Shown: positions 10,061 to 21,743 of the stretch, one piece after another
Numbering within the stretch: the first letter of the stretch is position 1
How the letters are laid out: each line of letters starts with the position of its first letter
DNA from: Gnetum montanum
Taxonomy: Eukaryota; Streptophyta; Gnetopsida; Gnetales; Gnetaceae
Assembly (NCBI GenBank): GCA_015680685.1
Contig: MNCI01036159.1
Span: 13,675 to 77,674 of the forward strand
Direction: 5' to 3'
Length of the DNA stretch: 64,000 nt
Notes under the pieces: generated by a model
Seen by the model: only the letters and a program-made list of their open reading frames with translations
The model's database searches: none
What the model was told of the DNA's origin: nothing
Program-made: the position numbers and the translations under genes

Positions 10061-10503
10061 TGTAATGTGGTTGAAGGTAAATATACCTTAATTTTCTCCA
10101 CTATCCATGATATTTCTTGCCACCATTACCTTACTTTTTTCTCATCCAATACATATTTATTTCTTTTTTTTAGTTCTTTTTTCAATCTAACAAATATTTA
10201 TTCATATTATTTGCTTTATGATTTATTTTTAGAACCTAAAAACGTATAAAAGCATTCAAAATAAATGTTCCTAAGGCATTAATTATAGTGCATACGTTGT
10301 AATCCTTCCCCATTATATTTATTAATTCTCTTTGTACTTCAACCTTGAAGCTGTGTTACTGCTAATGGTCTAGGAACCAATTTTTTTGAGGGTTTTTCAC
10401 CTTGAAGGTTTTCCTAGGAAAGTTTTGTGTATTTCGAATTTTTATAAATATGCTTTATTTTATAAAAACTTTATTAGTATTGTGTGAAAGGTTGGAACTA
10501 ATA
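10061..10503 (+). repeat. copia 3' LTR
   Basis: 443 bases aligned co-linearly with the 5' LTR, with a TATAAAAG box at 10245-10252 and a shared end (TTTATTAGTATTGTGTG...CTAATA). It is preceded by AACAAGAAGAAT, the decayed polypurine tract. Confidence 0.75.
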
Positions 10504-10550
10504 CATTATTTTTCAACATACCATAATGATGAAGAAACCCAATAGAACAT

Positions 10551-11475
10551 GGGGAATAATGACACCTCTTCTAATTTTCCTTTTTTTTCTCAAGTTTTTT
10601 TTGTAGGTTTTGAGCTCTGGAAAAACATCTTGAAAGTATAAGAGACATCTTGGCCAAGAGCTTAGTCTTCACTGAAGCTAACTCATAAATGTGGAAGATG
10701 TCTCAGTTGAAGTTAAGACATCACTAGTGAGTGAAATATATCTCTATAATCCTAGAGACATCTCTACTAGGAAAGAGATGTCTTCCATCTTCTTAAGACA
10801 TCTCCCAGGAATCAGAGACATCTCTTCTACAAGTTGGTTTTTGTAGAAAGACATCTATTCAAAGCTAAAGATAACCTATATAGTTGGGAAAACTTTCAAG
10901 TTGACTAATCTAGATTAAAATGCAGCTAAACAAGAGCAAAAAATATGAAAATAGTTAAGGAACTTCAATTTGAGCTTAAGAATAGTTTCTAGGTTTCTTA
11001 TCTTGGTCTTCTAATAAATATTAATGTTTTTTTTATGTTGGTATCATCATGAGAGATGCTCATGAGTTGATGTATTAGACAAGCATTAGTATGAGAGCAC
11101 ATTATGTAAGTGCATGATTAGGTTTTAGCTCCAAAGTTAATTATGTGTGGTTTGGCCTATGTGTTCTTGTGTTATTACATGTGTGTTAAGATCTCAATGT
11201 TGAGTTATGCAAGAGTTTCTCTATTAGTTGTGTCTTTCATTAAGGATAATCATTATGTGGTTGTAAAGCCTCATGCTCTACAACAATGCATCATTTGATT
11301 GTTTGTAAATATTTTGGATATTTTGTGGTTTGTGGAAATCCATTGTCACCTTCATTACATTAATTGAAGAAGCTAGCTTTCTTATTTTCTAGCATATTGA
11401 ATTATCTTCCATAATTATATGGATTTAGTGTAAATTGAAGGTTAAATTAATAGAAGTGATCCTATTCTAGTATTA
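10551..11475 (+). repeat. Ty3 LTR rich in AGACATCTC motifs
   Basis: Probable 5' LTR. Its right end is fixed by the initiator-Met-type PBS that follows, while its left end is uncertain. Between 10626 and 10860 the words GAGACATCT, AAGACATCT and their complement AGATGTCTC/T occur about ten times at irregular spacing. A similar cluster is at 14940-15175. Confidence 0.55.
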
Positions 11476-11476
11476 T

Positions 11477-11490
11477 TGGTATTAGAGAGT
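11477..11490 (+). other. Primer binding site, initiator Met type
   Basis: TGGTATTAGAGAGT, one to three changes from TGGTATCAGAGC. Followed 50 bases later by the gag start, as in chromoviruses. Confidence 0.6.
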
Positions 11491-11539
11491 TAGGTTGATT
11501 ATTATTTAAAATTTGTTTGTCAATTTTATTAAATTTAGA

Positions 11540-12560
11540 TGATGCCTAGGAAGAAATAGGTTGAAGCCCTAAATAGTGACATGGAAAGCATGAAGTCTAC
11601 GTTTTAGTTGATGGTTACTTAGGTGGATGAGATCAATGTTAAGGTAGATAAGAATGCAAGTCCCATTCATATTGAAATAGAGAGGATGAGCATTTGCATT
11701 TGGGTGATGAATAAGTTTCTCAGCTAAGTGAAGGAAATGATGAGGAAGGACAATCTTGCTATGGAAGTATTCTAATGGAAGAGAATCCACCTTTTCAAAT
11801 TAGAATTTTGAGAGCTTCATCATTTGCCACTACTTGTTCTGATGGAAAGTTAGATAAGGAAGAGAAAGCAAGGCTTGCTAGAACATTCAATAATGCTACT
11901 AGACTTTCATATGTAGAATTGAAGACTTTCAATGGTGTATATGACATCAATGTTTTTCCAAGTTAGCTAAAGGTACTTAATTATTTTTATTTGGAAATGG
12001 TATCAAATCAATTAAGGGTACCTGTTGCTAAATTTAGATTAGAAGGTATGGCTTCTACTTGTCAAAAAATGAATTCCAAGCTTATAAAAAGTAAAATGAT
12101 CAACCCATTAGAGCTTGGAATCTAATGAAATATAGGTTGAGTAGGAAATTTGAATAGTCTCATTAGAGACAAGAAACCATTCTAAAGTTAAAATTTCTAA
12201 GTCAAGATTACAAAGATTTTAATGATTTTTACATCAAATTTTCTAATTAATTCCATCAAGATAAGGTGAACTCGAAGGAGTATAAACAGACTTTAATATT
12301 TCTTGGAGGTCTAAAAATGACATATCAATAGTAGTTGTCATTCTATAAGCTAGAAACTCTTGATGAGACTCATGATTTAACACTCAAGGTAGAAAAGAAA
12401 TTAAGCAAATTTAGAAACAAGGATAAACAAGCTTTTAAGAAAAAAGAAAATAGACCCAAATCTAAGAAGGGATCCATGTCCAAATCTAAAAACCAAAATA
12501 ATAGTTATTAAAAAAATATAGAAAAGGATGATGAGAAAAAAATGTCAAGTAGGACCAAGG
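11540..12560 (+). pseudogene. Ty3 gag (Retrotrans_gag) remnant
   Basis: Begins near ATG 11540 (MPRKK). One frame (11775-11966) is open and reads VELKTFNGVYDINVF, the usual entry to the gag core. After a stop it continues with KFRLEGMAS, INPLEAWNLMKYRLSRKFE, FLSQDYKDFNDFYIKF and LIFLGGLKMTYQ, in the order of a Retrotrans_gag domain. The lysine-rich tail (KKENRPKSKKGSMSKSK) is typical of the region before the knuckle. No protease or RT follows, because a foreign LTR-like sequence starts at 12623. Confidence 0.7.
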
Positions 12561-12622
12561 AAAGGAAGAAAAGGTTTTAGGCAGTAGCTCATCCAAGATT
12601 TAATGCTTTTTAAGAAAGAAAG

Positions 12623-13500
12623 TGTCATAGCCTAATAATTCATAAGGTTTAGTTATTTAATTTAATGTATATGATTAATTCTTTAACGTTGTTAAATGCA
12701 TTAAATAAATTAGTTCTAATGCTCTTAAAACATAGAGTTGCATTATTGTCATTACTATTATTGTTGATGTTAGTTTCCTATAGAAGTGAATGCAATTTTT
12801 TTATGAAAATGTTTTGCATCCTTTATTTTACTATTTTTGGAGCTTAGTGGTAGGTTTAGTTTATATTTTATGATTAAATGTTAAAATCCAATTACCCCAA
12901 GAAGTTCAACTTCTAATAATCATTATGACTTTACAAGTCTCTGTATATGTTTATTTTCTCCTTATAAGAATTTAGTTGTGCATATTTAATTTTTTACTGC
13001 ATTTATGTTTTATTATGCACATCTAGATGTGTGTGTGTAATACTCTTCTCTTGGAGCAATATGGATTTTCACCCTACCCTAAACATATTCCTTATTACTT
13101 TTATAATTAGAATGTTATTCTATCCTAAAATTTGATTTTAACCATGTGATACAAATGTATAACATCATAGTTAAGGGAGGCAACTATAATTATTTACTCA
13201 CACCCCAAGCATTTGTGCTATATTGTTTACTAATAGGACAATCATTAGACTTGAGACATACTATTTGCAAGGATATGTTGGGAATGTATACACGTGCACA
13301 CATCTATGGATACCCTCTCCTCATTAGCTTGATCATATGCTAGGTGGGTGTTCTCATTCCACACCTTCTCATTCTAAAAGAAAAAAGCAACCTTGTCAAG
13401 TACTCTACAAAGAGTAGTATTACTCACTAGTAGCTAGGCATTAGAGAGACCTTTATCACCACAAGCACTAGCTTAGCTTAGATGGCCAAAATCTATGAGT
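12623..13500 (+). repeat. Del-like LTR start and unassigned AT-rich DNA
   Basis: TGTCATAGCCTAATAATTCA at 12623 resembles the TGTGACGACCC start of Del/Tekay LTRs after decay. No matching end or partner is seen, and the rest has no recognisable ORF. Confidence 0.35.
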
Positions 13501-13518
13501 GCTTAGGTAAGATCTTCT

Positions 13519-14275
13519 TTGAAGAAGGCATTACACTCTATTGCCAAGATAATGAGAAATATTGGTAGAAATCTTTCTCACCTTTATAAGAGGATGGATT
13601 TAGTAATCCTTTCCCCTCCTCTAGGTGATCTTGAGTTTGAGGAGATTGGGACTCCTCATGGGATAGAAAGTGATGGAGAGCTAGAGCCTATTTCACATTT
13701 TATAGTAATAGGACCATCTCAAGCCTATGAATTTAAAACTACATCAGATTCAAAAGAGATAGTAGGAGAACTAGCACATGCCTAGGGTGAACCAATTCCT
13801 CACACTTAATAACTAGCTCCAAAGGCATTTGCGTAGGATGAATCTTCTCCCAAGACTTTCAAAACAACTTCAAAGTGATAATGAGCCATAGTCATTTGAG
13901 CAATAGGCCTTGGACAACATTTTTGGTGTAGTAGAATAGTGGGAAAAAATTGTATCCAAGACATATCAACATAGGACTACATCATCCTCCCAACAGGTTC
14001 AATCTCATGACAGTTCACCTTTACCCATCTACTTTTAGATGAATCTTTGACCTAAATGAGCCCTAGTTAGAATGCCTTCTAATGATGATGATGATTATGA
14101 CATCTAGTAGGTCTCTTGCTCTATTATTGGTAGTGATGATGATGAGGAAGAGATATTCAAGTCTACCCATGATGCATCTAAATCTAATGATGACATTGAA
14201 ATCATTTATTAGCGGGCTAGTGACGATTCCCTTCTTTTGGATGATGTTCAAAAGAGGGAGAGTTTTTAAGATACC
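13519..14275 (+). pseudogene. Unrecognised degenerate ORF with acidic C-terminus
   Basis: An open stretch of 88 codons (13519-13785) contains LVILSPPLGDLEFEEIGTPH and IVIGPSQAYEFKTTSDSKEI. After stops, a second readable part (14075-14270) is acidic: SIIGSDDDEEEIFKSTHDAS and SNDDIEIIY. I do not recognise the family. Its position ahead of a purine tract and LTR-like sequence at 14757 suggests a 3'-terminal extra ORF of the element owning that LTR, but this is inference. Confidence 0.3.
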
Positions 14276-14774
14276 TTAATACTCGATGATTAGAACTCAT
14301 ATTATGTTTTGATGGTTACCATCTATATATTATTATGTTATGAAGACCATTTGACTATTATCATATGGCTAAGATTATATGAAAATGTAGAGTCTATGAT
14401 TATATGGATATGTTTTTATAGACATCATGATCTAGCATTTATTCTGAGGTCATGACGTGTGATTATTTTTGGTGAGGAATGCTTGCTTATTGTATATGAG
14501 ATTCATATTATATCTATCAAAGACAAAGATTTCAGTAGATATTTTTTATGACTTTCTTCTCTTAGTTTTGTAGACCATTGCTAATGGATGTGTGACTATT
14601 GCTCTTTAATACATCCACCTTTTCCATCCTTACTATCATAGAAAATTTACTATCATATCTAAGCATGACTACATATATATGTCTTATGAATATTTATTAT
14701 AAATATTTTATATGTCTGTTGCTAACTTTATTCTAACCCGTTGTTTAAGTTTTTGACATCACCAAAAAGAAAGA

Positions 14775-15763
14775 TATTTTTGACCTTTTGATAAGTAAAA
14801 ACCTTGAAAATTGGAGAATTTATAATTATTTTTTTAAGATCTTGTAGGCATAAGAAAGATGAATTTGGCATATCAAGGAGACCAACATAAGAGAAATAAT
14901 TGACAACCTAGAATGCTAGAGTTCATAAGATGTAAGGATTTGGAGAAAATCACAAGGATATGAAACATCTCAAATCCTAGAGAAGATGTCTTGGAGACTG
15001 AAAAGACATCTCACATTGTAGAAAGATGTCTGAAGCAAGGACAAGATGTCTCCTCAAAAATAAGAGACCTCTCAAGTAAGAAAAATACATCTTACCTAAA
15101 GTTAAGGTGTCTTTTGTCTATACAAGATATCTTACTTGTAAGGAGAAAAAAATACCAAGATATCTCAGTATCATAGAAGAAGCCTCGACAAGCTATTTCT
15201 AGGCAGTGTATGGATTCCAACAAGCAAATGGAGGAGAAAAAGACTACAAAAGAAAGACATCCTTAAAGCGAAATTATAGGCTTTGAACAAGTAATCAAGC
15301 AAGTAGTTGTATACATTCTATCTAAAATATATTACTTCAATTTTCAATCATTTTTTATAAGTTTTTTTGTGCCTTAAAGTAAGAAATCAAAAGCTTAGTT
15401 AATTCCTTCCTTAATTATCCTATTTCTTATTGTAATCCCTAAGTGGATGGATGCATCTCATGAGGGAAGGCATCCATTGAGCTTGTTGTAGAGCTTAATA
15501 GTTTGTAATAGTTATGGTATCCACGAAACCACACTTTTCTGAAGCAAAGTTCAAAGGTGTGCAAGGATTCCACCCTTTGAATGTGAACATAGTAAAGTTG
15601 GGGAACCATCTACATGAGTTGTGGAAGAATTAGGTATTGTTAGCTTGAACTTATTAAATCACCCTTATAACTTCTCAATCCCTAATCCATAATCAAATAC
15701 ATAAGAAAACATATATATCATGTAGAAGAAGAAACAATTCTAGATGTAGGATTCTACTAGCAC
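14775..15763 (+). repeat. copia-like LTR with AGATGTCTT cluster
   Basis: Preceded by TTTTTGACATCACCAAAAAG, matching the GTCATCATCAAAAAGGGGGAGA signature that precedes 3' LTRs of Sirevirus-type copia elements. Contains at least eight AGACATCT/AGATGTCT words at 14960-15175. Ends near CTACTAGCA (15756-15764), after which minus-strand gag sequence begins. Both ends are approximate. Confidence 0.45.
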
Positions 15764-15799
15764 CATCATGATCATAACCATCACATCGTCCAAGAGCTT

Positions 15800-16740
15800 G
15801 CTAGAAGTTTTTACATCATCCTATTAATGTTCTCATGTACCATTCTCTATCAAGATTATCTCTAGATCAATAGCCACCCCATATTTATCATCATATGATG
15901 TGAGCTGAAGAAGCAACAAATGACACTCTAGTGTCAAATGAAGTTCTCTAACAAATTGGTTCATCTTATCTTAAGCATCAAACCTTAGTGATGTAGGCAC
16001 TAAGCTTGGTAAAATGGGCATCGTACTTGGCCACTATCTAGCTATCATAATATAATCTATAAAACTTCTCCTTCTTTACCTATACATAATGTGTGAAGAT
16101 AAATTAATAGGTGAGAAAAACTATGAAATACATGTAAGAAACCTCTTATATCCATACCTTGGCCTACTTCTCAAACCTCCACCAACATCTACTAGTATCA
16201 ATAAGTTAGTATGGTAAAACTTTGATTTTTTCATCTATGATATAATCATTCAAATAAAACACCTTTCTGAGATTCTCCAACCACTATGTAGCCATAGTGG
16301 AATGATTAGTAACAAAAAATGTAAAATGGTTCAACATGTAAAACTACGCTACCAGCTCTCTGCTAATCAACCACTTGGTAGATCCTCTATTATCACTCAT
16401 ACCTACTATTATACTAGTACTCCTACCATTATTAACTTCTTTAATGGCTAATCCACCTATACCACTATTAGTCCCAACCTCCTAAGAAACTGTAGAAGAA
16501 GGTGAAATAACATCTATATAGGCTATATTCTATTGTAACAGTTACATCATCTACCCTACCAAGTCCATCTAAGTATCACTAGCCCCTATCTTAATTGGTT
16601 ATGTATGTGTCTAACTCACCATCAATGTCTTTGCAACTTGTGTACTTAGAGGTACCTAAACCTCATCATCATGATGACCTTTGACATTAGACCTCTACTT
16701 GCCTAATATACCCATAATTCATAAAAGTAAGTACTATAAG
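15800..16740 (-). pseudogene. Chromovirus (Del/Tekay-like) gag remnant
   Basis: The minus-strand reading between 16310 and 15860 gives WWLENLRKVFYLNDYIIDEK, then FEKQAKVW-like codons, HYVQVKKEKFYRLYYDSQ and KYDAHFTKLSAYITKV, separated by stops. The order and spacing (W-L-x-E/N-L-x-x-V-F, then K-x-x-E-F-x-x-L, then Y-x-x-x-F-T-x-L) are those of a chromovirus gag core. The minus-strand PBS at 16762-16779 lies upstream of it, consistent with a 5' end. Downstream pol is not in the window to the left, so the element was truncated near 15770. Confidence 0.6.
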
Positions 16741-16761
16741 ATCCTATAATAATCAAAGTAA

Positions 16762-16779
16762 CATACTCTAATACCACTC
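16762..16779 (-). other. Primer binding site and LTR end, Del type
   Basis: The minus strand reads GGGTTATTACA, then GAGTGGTATTAGAGTATG. Del/Tekay elements have GGTCGTTACAGAGTGGTATCAGAGC at this junction, so this fixes the 5' LTR edge at 16780. Confidence 0.65.
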
Positions 16780-17468
16780 TGTAATAACCCACAAATTTAA
16801 CCTAAGCTTATCTTTAGGATGGATGAATACCTAACATAAGGCATGTAAATCAAAACATTGAAATGTATAGGTGGATCATAAAACATAGTAGAAGTTCATA
16901 AATCACTTTGTAAAAATTTGAAATAAAAATAACCAACATAACTTAAACATCAACTATAATCACATTATTTATGTAGTGTCATCCATGTACATATCCGGTT
17001 TACATATATAATAAGCCTAAGCTATCACTGATAAAATCATATTAGTCTATATTATTAACATGTCTTTTTACTAAATGTATCATATAAACACTATACATAA
17101 GAGTAATAGCTCATAATCAATTCAAGCCCATACATCTATAAATACATCCTTCTTACATATGAAAATAGGCATTAGGAAATATATGAACAATCTTTCAAAT
17201 CCTCCATTACCTTCCATAGACCTCCTAAACACTTGAGCTTCTAGCTCCATCACCTACATATAAAGAATATCAGTTCATGATTGATTAAAATTCTTGACTC
17301 ATTTCCTTTTAATGTAGAGTATGATGTTGTATTGGAGTTAAGGCCTAAGGTACATTAAATAATTCACATAATGATTAGTATTTCATATACATATACACAA
17401 CTAGTTACATCAAACATAGCTCATGCATTCAATGTATAGAAACATAACCCAAGCCATCACCTCTAGCA
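16780..17468 (-). repeat. Del-like 5' LTR, part 1
   Basis: Starts on the plus strand with TGTAATAACCC, complement of the LTR end. No ORF. It is cut at 17469 by the gag-protease element and appears to resume at 22194 with similar base composition. The far end was not found. Confidence 0.5.
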
Positions 17469-17588
17469 CACATTAACTACTGAGTTTATTTGGAGGTATA
17501 TGGGCCTTGGTGTTGCCAGAGACCAGCAGGCACCCAAATCCTATTCGAGGACACTCGTTGATGGTCACGTCCCAAACAGTGGCCAACA
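17469..17588 (+). repeat. Truncated 5' LTR of the gag-protease element
   Basis: Only the terminal 120 bases, ending GGCCAACA, matching 22074-22193. The missing left part (about 1.9 kb expected from the 3' LTR) was deleted, which explains the absence of a target duplication. Confidence 0.75.
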
Positions 17589-17595
17589 GTTATTT

Positions 17596-17613
17596 TGGCG
17601 CTAGAAGGAGGGC
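17596..17613 (+). other. Primer-binding-site-like sequence
   Basis: TGGCGCTAGAAGGAGGGC, seven bases after the LTR end. It begins TGGCGC as expected for a tRNA CCA end. I could not assign the tRNA. Confidence 0.5.
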
Positions 17614-17732
17614 TGAAAATTTACCCTCTAGGTTCATAAGCCTTATAATTTTAGCACATCAACAATTCTTTGTTACTATAAAGGCTTAAGAAATTAGATA
17701 TTTTCAGTTCATGACCAAAGAAGATTGATAGT

Positions 17733-19692
17733 TTGGAAAGTTTAAAAGTTTCAAAAGATATTCTAGATTCAAAGACTAATTCTTCATCAGAAGAAGAACA
17801 AAAGAAAGAATTTGAATTAGGAACAAGTAGTGGAGTGAAAACTATAAGATCAAGAAGATCACTCATTATATCTCGTTTATTGATTTATAAGAGAAGATCT
17901 AGAAAGTTTAAGAGTTCAACTATCCAAAGGAATAGGATGGCAAATCCTTGGCAAAGAGTTACACCATTAGAATTTCAAAATTACAATGATATTCCTAAGG
18001 TAGTTTACAAATATTTTTCTGAGCCTTTCATTCCTGGAAAAGCTTATTTAGCTGAATAATATATTAACATGTTTGAGTTAGCTTTAGCTCATGCAAATAT
18101 TCAACATCAAGATCAAGCTTGTAGGTTGTTTGTATCAAATCTAAAGGATATGGCTCAGATTTGGTATTCGAACTTACCAAGTGATAGTATTACAAGTTGG
18201 GATGACATGAAGAATCTTTTCTTAGTCCAGTTTAGTAATCAATTAGATCAACAACAACTATGCTATGGGCTAATACAAGCTAAGCAAGGAGTTAAAGAGT
18301 CAATTAGAGATTTCAACATCAAGTTTCAACGAATTTGTGGACTCTTTCAAAGACAATATAGGCCATCAGAAGAAATGCTTAAAGAAACTTATCTTAAGGC
18401 TGTCAACCCCAACATTTCAATTTGGTTAAGGAGAACTCCAAACTTAACTACACTAAATGACTACTTTAGTGAAGCTATACAGTTAGAAAAATAGTTGAAC
18501 TTGAATCCTGAAGAAAATATTGCAATTCAAAAAAGAGAAGAAAGAGTTATGATTCCTATGCAAGATTTTGCTCAATTTAAAGCTTTACCAGGTCCATCTC
18601 ATGTTAAGAAAGAGCAAGAACATGAAAGAGTAGGATCTGAAAAAGGACAATTAATGAGAGATATGTCTAACAAAATAGTGAAGCTTGAAAAAGCATTGGC
18701 AAGAGTTAATATCAAGGAAGAAAGGAAAAGTAGAAAGCATAAACATCAAGATACTAAGTTAGTAGAAGATGAGGATGAAAGTGATCTTATTATGTCCAGC
18801 TTTCTTGATATTGAATATGATAATGAGTTATCTAGTGTTCACTATGCAAGTAAATCTTCTAGCAATAGATCTAGCGATACTTGTTCTCTATCAAGTTCTA
18901 GAGAAGATATGTCTTCAGATGAAGAATGCAATAACAATGAGGAAAATGGATATAGTCTCCGATCAAAGGAAAGACTAACTACTTCTAGACCCCCAAATGT
19001 TATTACTAATCCATCTACTAAGAGAAAAGCTTTTGAGCTAAATAGAAGAGATAAGAATAAAGGTAAAGACAATCAAGTAGAGAAAAGCACTCCAAATCAA
19101 TCTTTTAATAAATGGATGAAGAGAACAAGCTTTATTAGTAATGGAGAGTATGATTTGATTAAAGACCTTAAATGTGTCAAGGCCAATATTAGCCTCTATT
19201 AGTTGCTTCAAATAGGAGATCAGCAAAGAAAGGCTTTAGAGTTCATTAAAGGTAAAAGGAGAGTTAGAGAATTAGAGTTAAGTTATGTGTCTAATAATGA
19301 TGAGAAATTAAAGACCTCGTATGATAAGGAAGCTCCTCCTTTCCTTTTGACAATGAAATTGAAAGATGAATACTTACAAAATTGTTTGGTTGATTCTGGA
19401 GCTATGTCTACCATAATGTCATTGTCTATATGTAAGAAACTTGGTTTAATTCCTGAAAAATCATACAGAAAAATTGTTCAAGTGGATAAAAGTAGAGTGA
19501 AGATTGTAGGTCAATTACCAAATGTCCTATTGGAAATTGCTTCTAAACCCCACATTAGAAGTAGAGTAACTATTCAAGTGGCAAATATACCAGATTCACA
19601 TAGTCTCTTATTGAGTAGAAGTTGGAGTATCAATAGATTATTCTCACATGTGGTTACCTTGGAAAGGATAACCAAATCAGATATATATCTAT
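17733..19692 (+). pseudogene. gag-protease polyprotein with three in-frame stops
   Basis: One frame runs about 650 codons with stops only at 18057 (TAA), 18492 (TAG) and 19200 (TAG), each where Gln would fit. The start is unclear: the first in-frame ATG is at 17938 (MANPWQRVTPLEF). Gag core: FELALAHANIQHQDQACRLF, SWDDMKNLFLVQF, VKESIRDFNIKFQRICGLF. Next comes a charged, Ser-rich hinge (about 18700-19050). The retropepsin domain (19330-19680) has NCLVDSGAMSTIM with the catalytic DSG intact and SHSLLLSRSWSINRL at its end. No zinc knuckle seen. The protein would form particles and process itself but needs RT and integrase from a partner element. Confidence 0.8.
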
Positions 19693-19701
19693 AGTGAACC
19701 T

Positions 19702-19965
19702 TTGATGATTGATAACATTACTTCAAATGGAAGAAGTAAACTGGTTGAAAAAGGAGATGTTGAAAACAAAATTTGTACACTCCAAGAAAATGAGAATTCA
19801 TTTGAGAAAGAAGATGAGAGGATTCCTGAAGAAAAAGCTCAAGAAAATCAAGTTGAAAGCTCCAGCAAGCCAAAAAATAATAGAGAGATTTCTTATAAGA
19901 AGGTTAGAGATATGAGGATTCCTACCAGAGTAATCCTCCCCATTCTCTTCCCATCTCAAGAATAG
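19702..19965 (+). CDS. Short charged ORF after the protease
   Basis: 88 codons, open, in the plus-one frame relative to gag-protease and starting nine bases after its stop. Rich in Glu, Lys and Asn (ENENSFEKEDERIPEEKAQE), ending ILPILFPSQE. It may be the original C-terminal extension of the polyprotein displaced by a one-base shift rather than a separate gene. No known domain recognised. Confidence 0.4.
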   Translation: MMIDNITSNGRSKLVEKGDVENKICTLQENENSFEKEDERIPEEKAQENQVESSSKPKNNREISYKKVRDMRIPTRVILPILFPSQE

Positions 19966-20154
19966 TCCATGAACAAAGGACTTAATAATGTGTAGTTTGT
20001 TTTTTTTGTTAGGAATGAGGTTTTTATACCATCAAACCTTATGTTTGATGGGAATTTTCCTCCAAAAATATTTTTATTCAGTTGTAAAAATTCAATGGAA
20101 GTTTCAGTATGTTTCAGTTTAAAAATGAGGCTACATAAATTTCTTTAAGCTTTT

Positions 20155-20167
20155 AAGGGGGCAGAAA
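20155..20167 (+). other. Polypurine tract
   Basis: AAGGGGGCAGAAA directly before TGTTGGC. It fixes the start of the 3' LTR. Confidence 0.7.
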
Positions 20168-20194
20168 TGTTGGCACATTTTGGCCATTTTATGG

Positions 20195-20880
20195 AGTAGG
20201 ATGGCATGATGAAATTGAAAGAAAAATGTAGGAAGCCCTGGGTAATTCTGGGGCAAAGATTTCAAGGGCCTGGAAATTCGCACTATTTTGTTTTGAAGGA
20301 TGGTAAAGTTTAGGAATAGGAGGGTCAGGAATTACAAATTACTATAGATTCTGATATAAAAGGAGACACTAAAATGATATCCATGAGCTACCAAAAATTG
20401 GCTATAGACTTCAATCCTGGCAACACAATTTTATGCACTGATGGTACCATCACACTGATTGTATTGTCCATGGATTCCACAGCTGGGATAGTAAGATGCC
20501 ACTGTAAAAACACGATTGTTCTTGGGGAGGGAAAGAACATTAACCTCCCCGGTATTGTGGTTGATCTGCCAACTCTTACAGAGAAGGATAGGTATGATCA
20601 TCCTTCCTTCATTCATAAGGGTTCAAATTTGGTGCACGTGAGGTAGGTGCTTGAGAAGCATGCCAAAAAAGAAAATGATGATTTACAAGTGCAATGTCTT
20701 AGGCAAACTAGTCGTAATTGAAACCCAAATGTTGGAGTCTATGATTAAGTCTCCACATCCAACTCAAGCTGAAACAACTGATGTAGCAAATACTATTCTT
20801 GATGGTATTGATTGCATAATGCTCAGTGGTGAGAGTGCAGCAGGTGCGTATCCTGAACTAGCTATATGGTGCCACATTCA
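20195..20880 (+). pseudogene. Cytosolic pyruvate kinase fragment, intronless and deleted
   Basis: Pyruvate kinase makes pyruvate and ATP from phosphoenolpyruvate and ADP in glycolysis. Recognisable in order: a decayed VMLDTKGPEIRT region (20205-20265), IKGDTKMISMSYQKLAIDF (about 20358-20415), [47 protein letters not shown], then [35 protein letters not shown] and [15 protein letters not shown] (to about 20870). Two internal deletions remove codons after LTEKD and about 55 codons including the MVARGDLG active-site region. Frameshifts and stops are present. No introns are seen across these joins, so a cDNA origin is likely. It lies in the same orientation as the element. Confidence 0.85.
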
Positions 20881-21494
20881 AAGAATTAATAAGATCTACT
20901 CCTCTTCCTATGAGTCCATTGGAGATTCTTACTTCATCTGCTTTCTGAATAGCCAACAAGACAAGGGCATCCTGCTAAGAGACTAGTCCCAAAAATTTGA
21001 TAAATGTAGAGCACACAGGGAGGTATCACACATCACACTTAGAAAAATACATTGATAGTATACTTTTGAAGGCTACTAGCTAGCACTTGGGCTCTCACTT
21101 GGAGACACACTTTGCGTCTTGGGAGAAGAGCATTTGTAAAGAAGAAAGTGTGAACGATTGCTTGTAAGATGGCTTGCTAAATAAAGGATTTGAGCCTCTT
21201 TGTCATGGTCCTATGAGTTATGTTTTATTTTTATTTTGTTTAAATTATTTAGCTAGTGGTTTAGATAGTATCATCCTTGGCAAGTAATTTTAGGACTTTT
21301 AGATTGCTCTTATTGTTCTTCCTGCCCGATAGAAAATTTCTGTTAAAATTTTTCCATAGAAGCGCTTGTGTTTAAAAGCCTTAAGAGCATTTTAGTAGTA
21401 AATTTTATTATTGAGTAACGTATAAGAACCGCTATTGGGATTGTTGTAAGAGAGCCTCTGCTTGTAGTCATGCTGTTGAACAATTCAGTAGTCA

Positions 21495-21743
21495 NNNNNN
21501 NNNNNNNNNNNNNNNNNNNNNNNNNNNNNNNNNNNNNNNNNNNNNNNNNNNNNNNNNNNNNNNNNNNNNNNNNNNNNNNNNNNNNNNNNNNNNNNNNNNN
21601 NNNNNNNNNNNNNNNNNNNNNNNNNNNNNNNNNNNNNNNNNNNNNNNNNNNNNNNNNNNNNNNNNNNNNNNNNNNNNNNNNNNNNNNNNNNNNNNNNNNN
21701 NNNNNNNNNNNNNNNNNNNNNNNNNNNNNNNNNNNNNNNNNNN
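21495..21743. other. Assembly gap (249 N)
   Basis: Run of N inside the 3' LTR. Open frames spanning it are meaningless. Confidence 0.99.

Larger units (their letters stand above)
1419..10503 (+). mobile_element. Ty1-copia retrotransposon, internally deleted and interrupted
   Basis: A 5' LTR (1419-2209), an initiator-Met-type PBS, gag, zinc knuckle, protease remnant, integrase C-terminal part and reverse transcriptase in copia order, and a 3' LTR (10061-10503) are all on the plus strand. Flanks CATTT (1414-1418) and CATTA (10504-10508) look like a decayed target duplication. The pre-integrase and integrase core between about 3240 and 3390 are missing. The RT stops at YIDD, where the Ty3 array 4615-9979 is inserted. 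The rest of RT and RNase H is not found between 9980 and 10060. Every domain carries stops, so the copy is dead. Confidence 0.8.

Noticed and set aside
10551-15763. One Ty3 element with LTRs at 10551-11475 and 14775-15763
   Set aside because: The two LTR-like regions do not align beyond the AGACATCT words, and the sequence before the second has a copia-type purine tract rather than Ty3 pol.
20374-20986. Functional pyruvate kinase gene
   Set aside because: Only part of the protein is present, with two deletions, stops and frame changes, inside an LTR.
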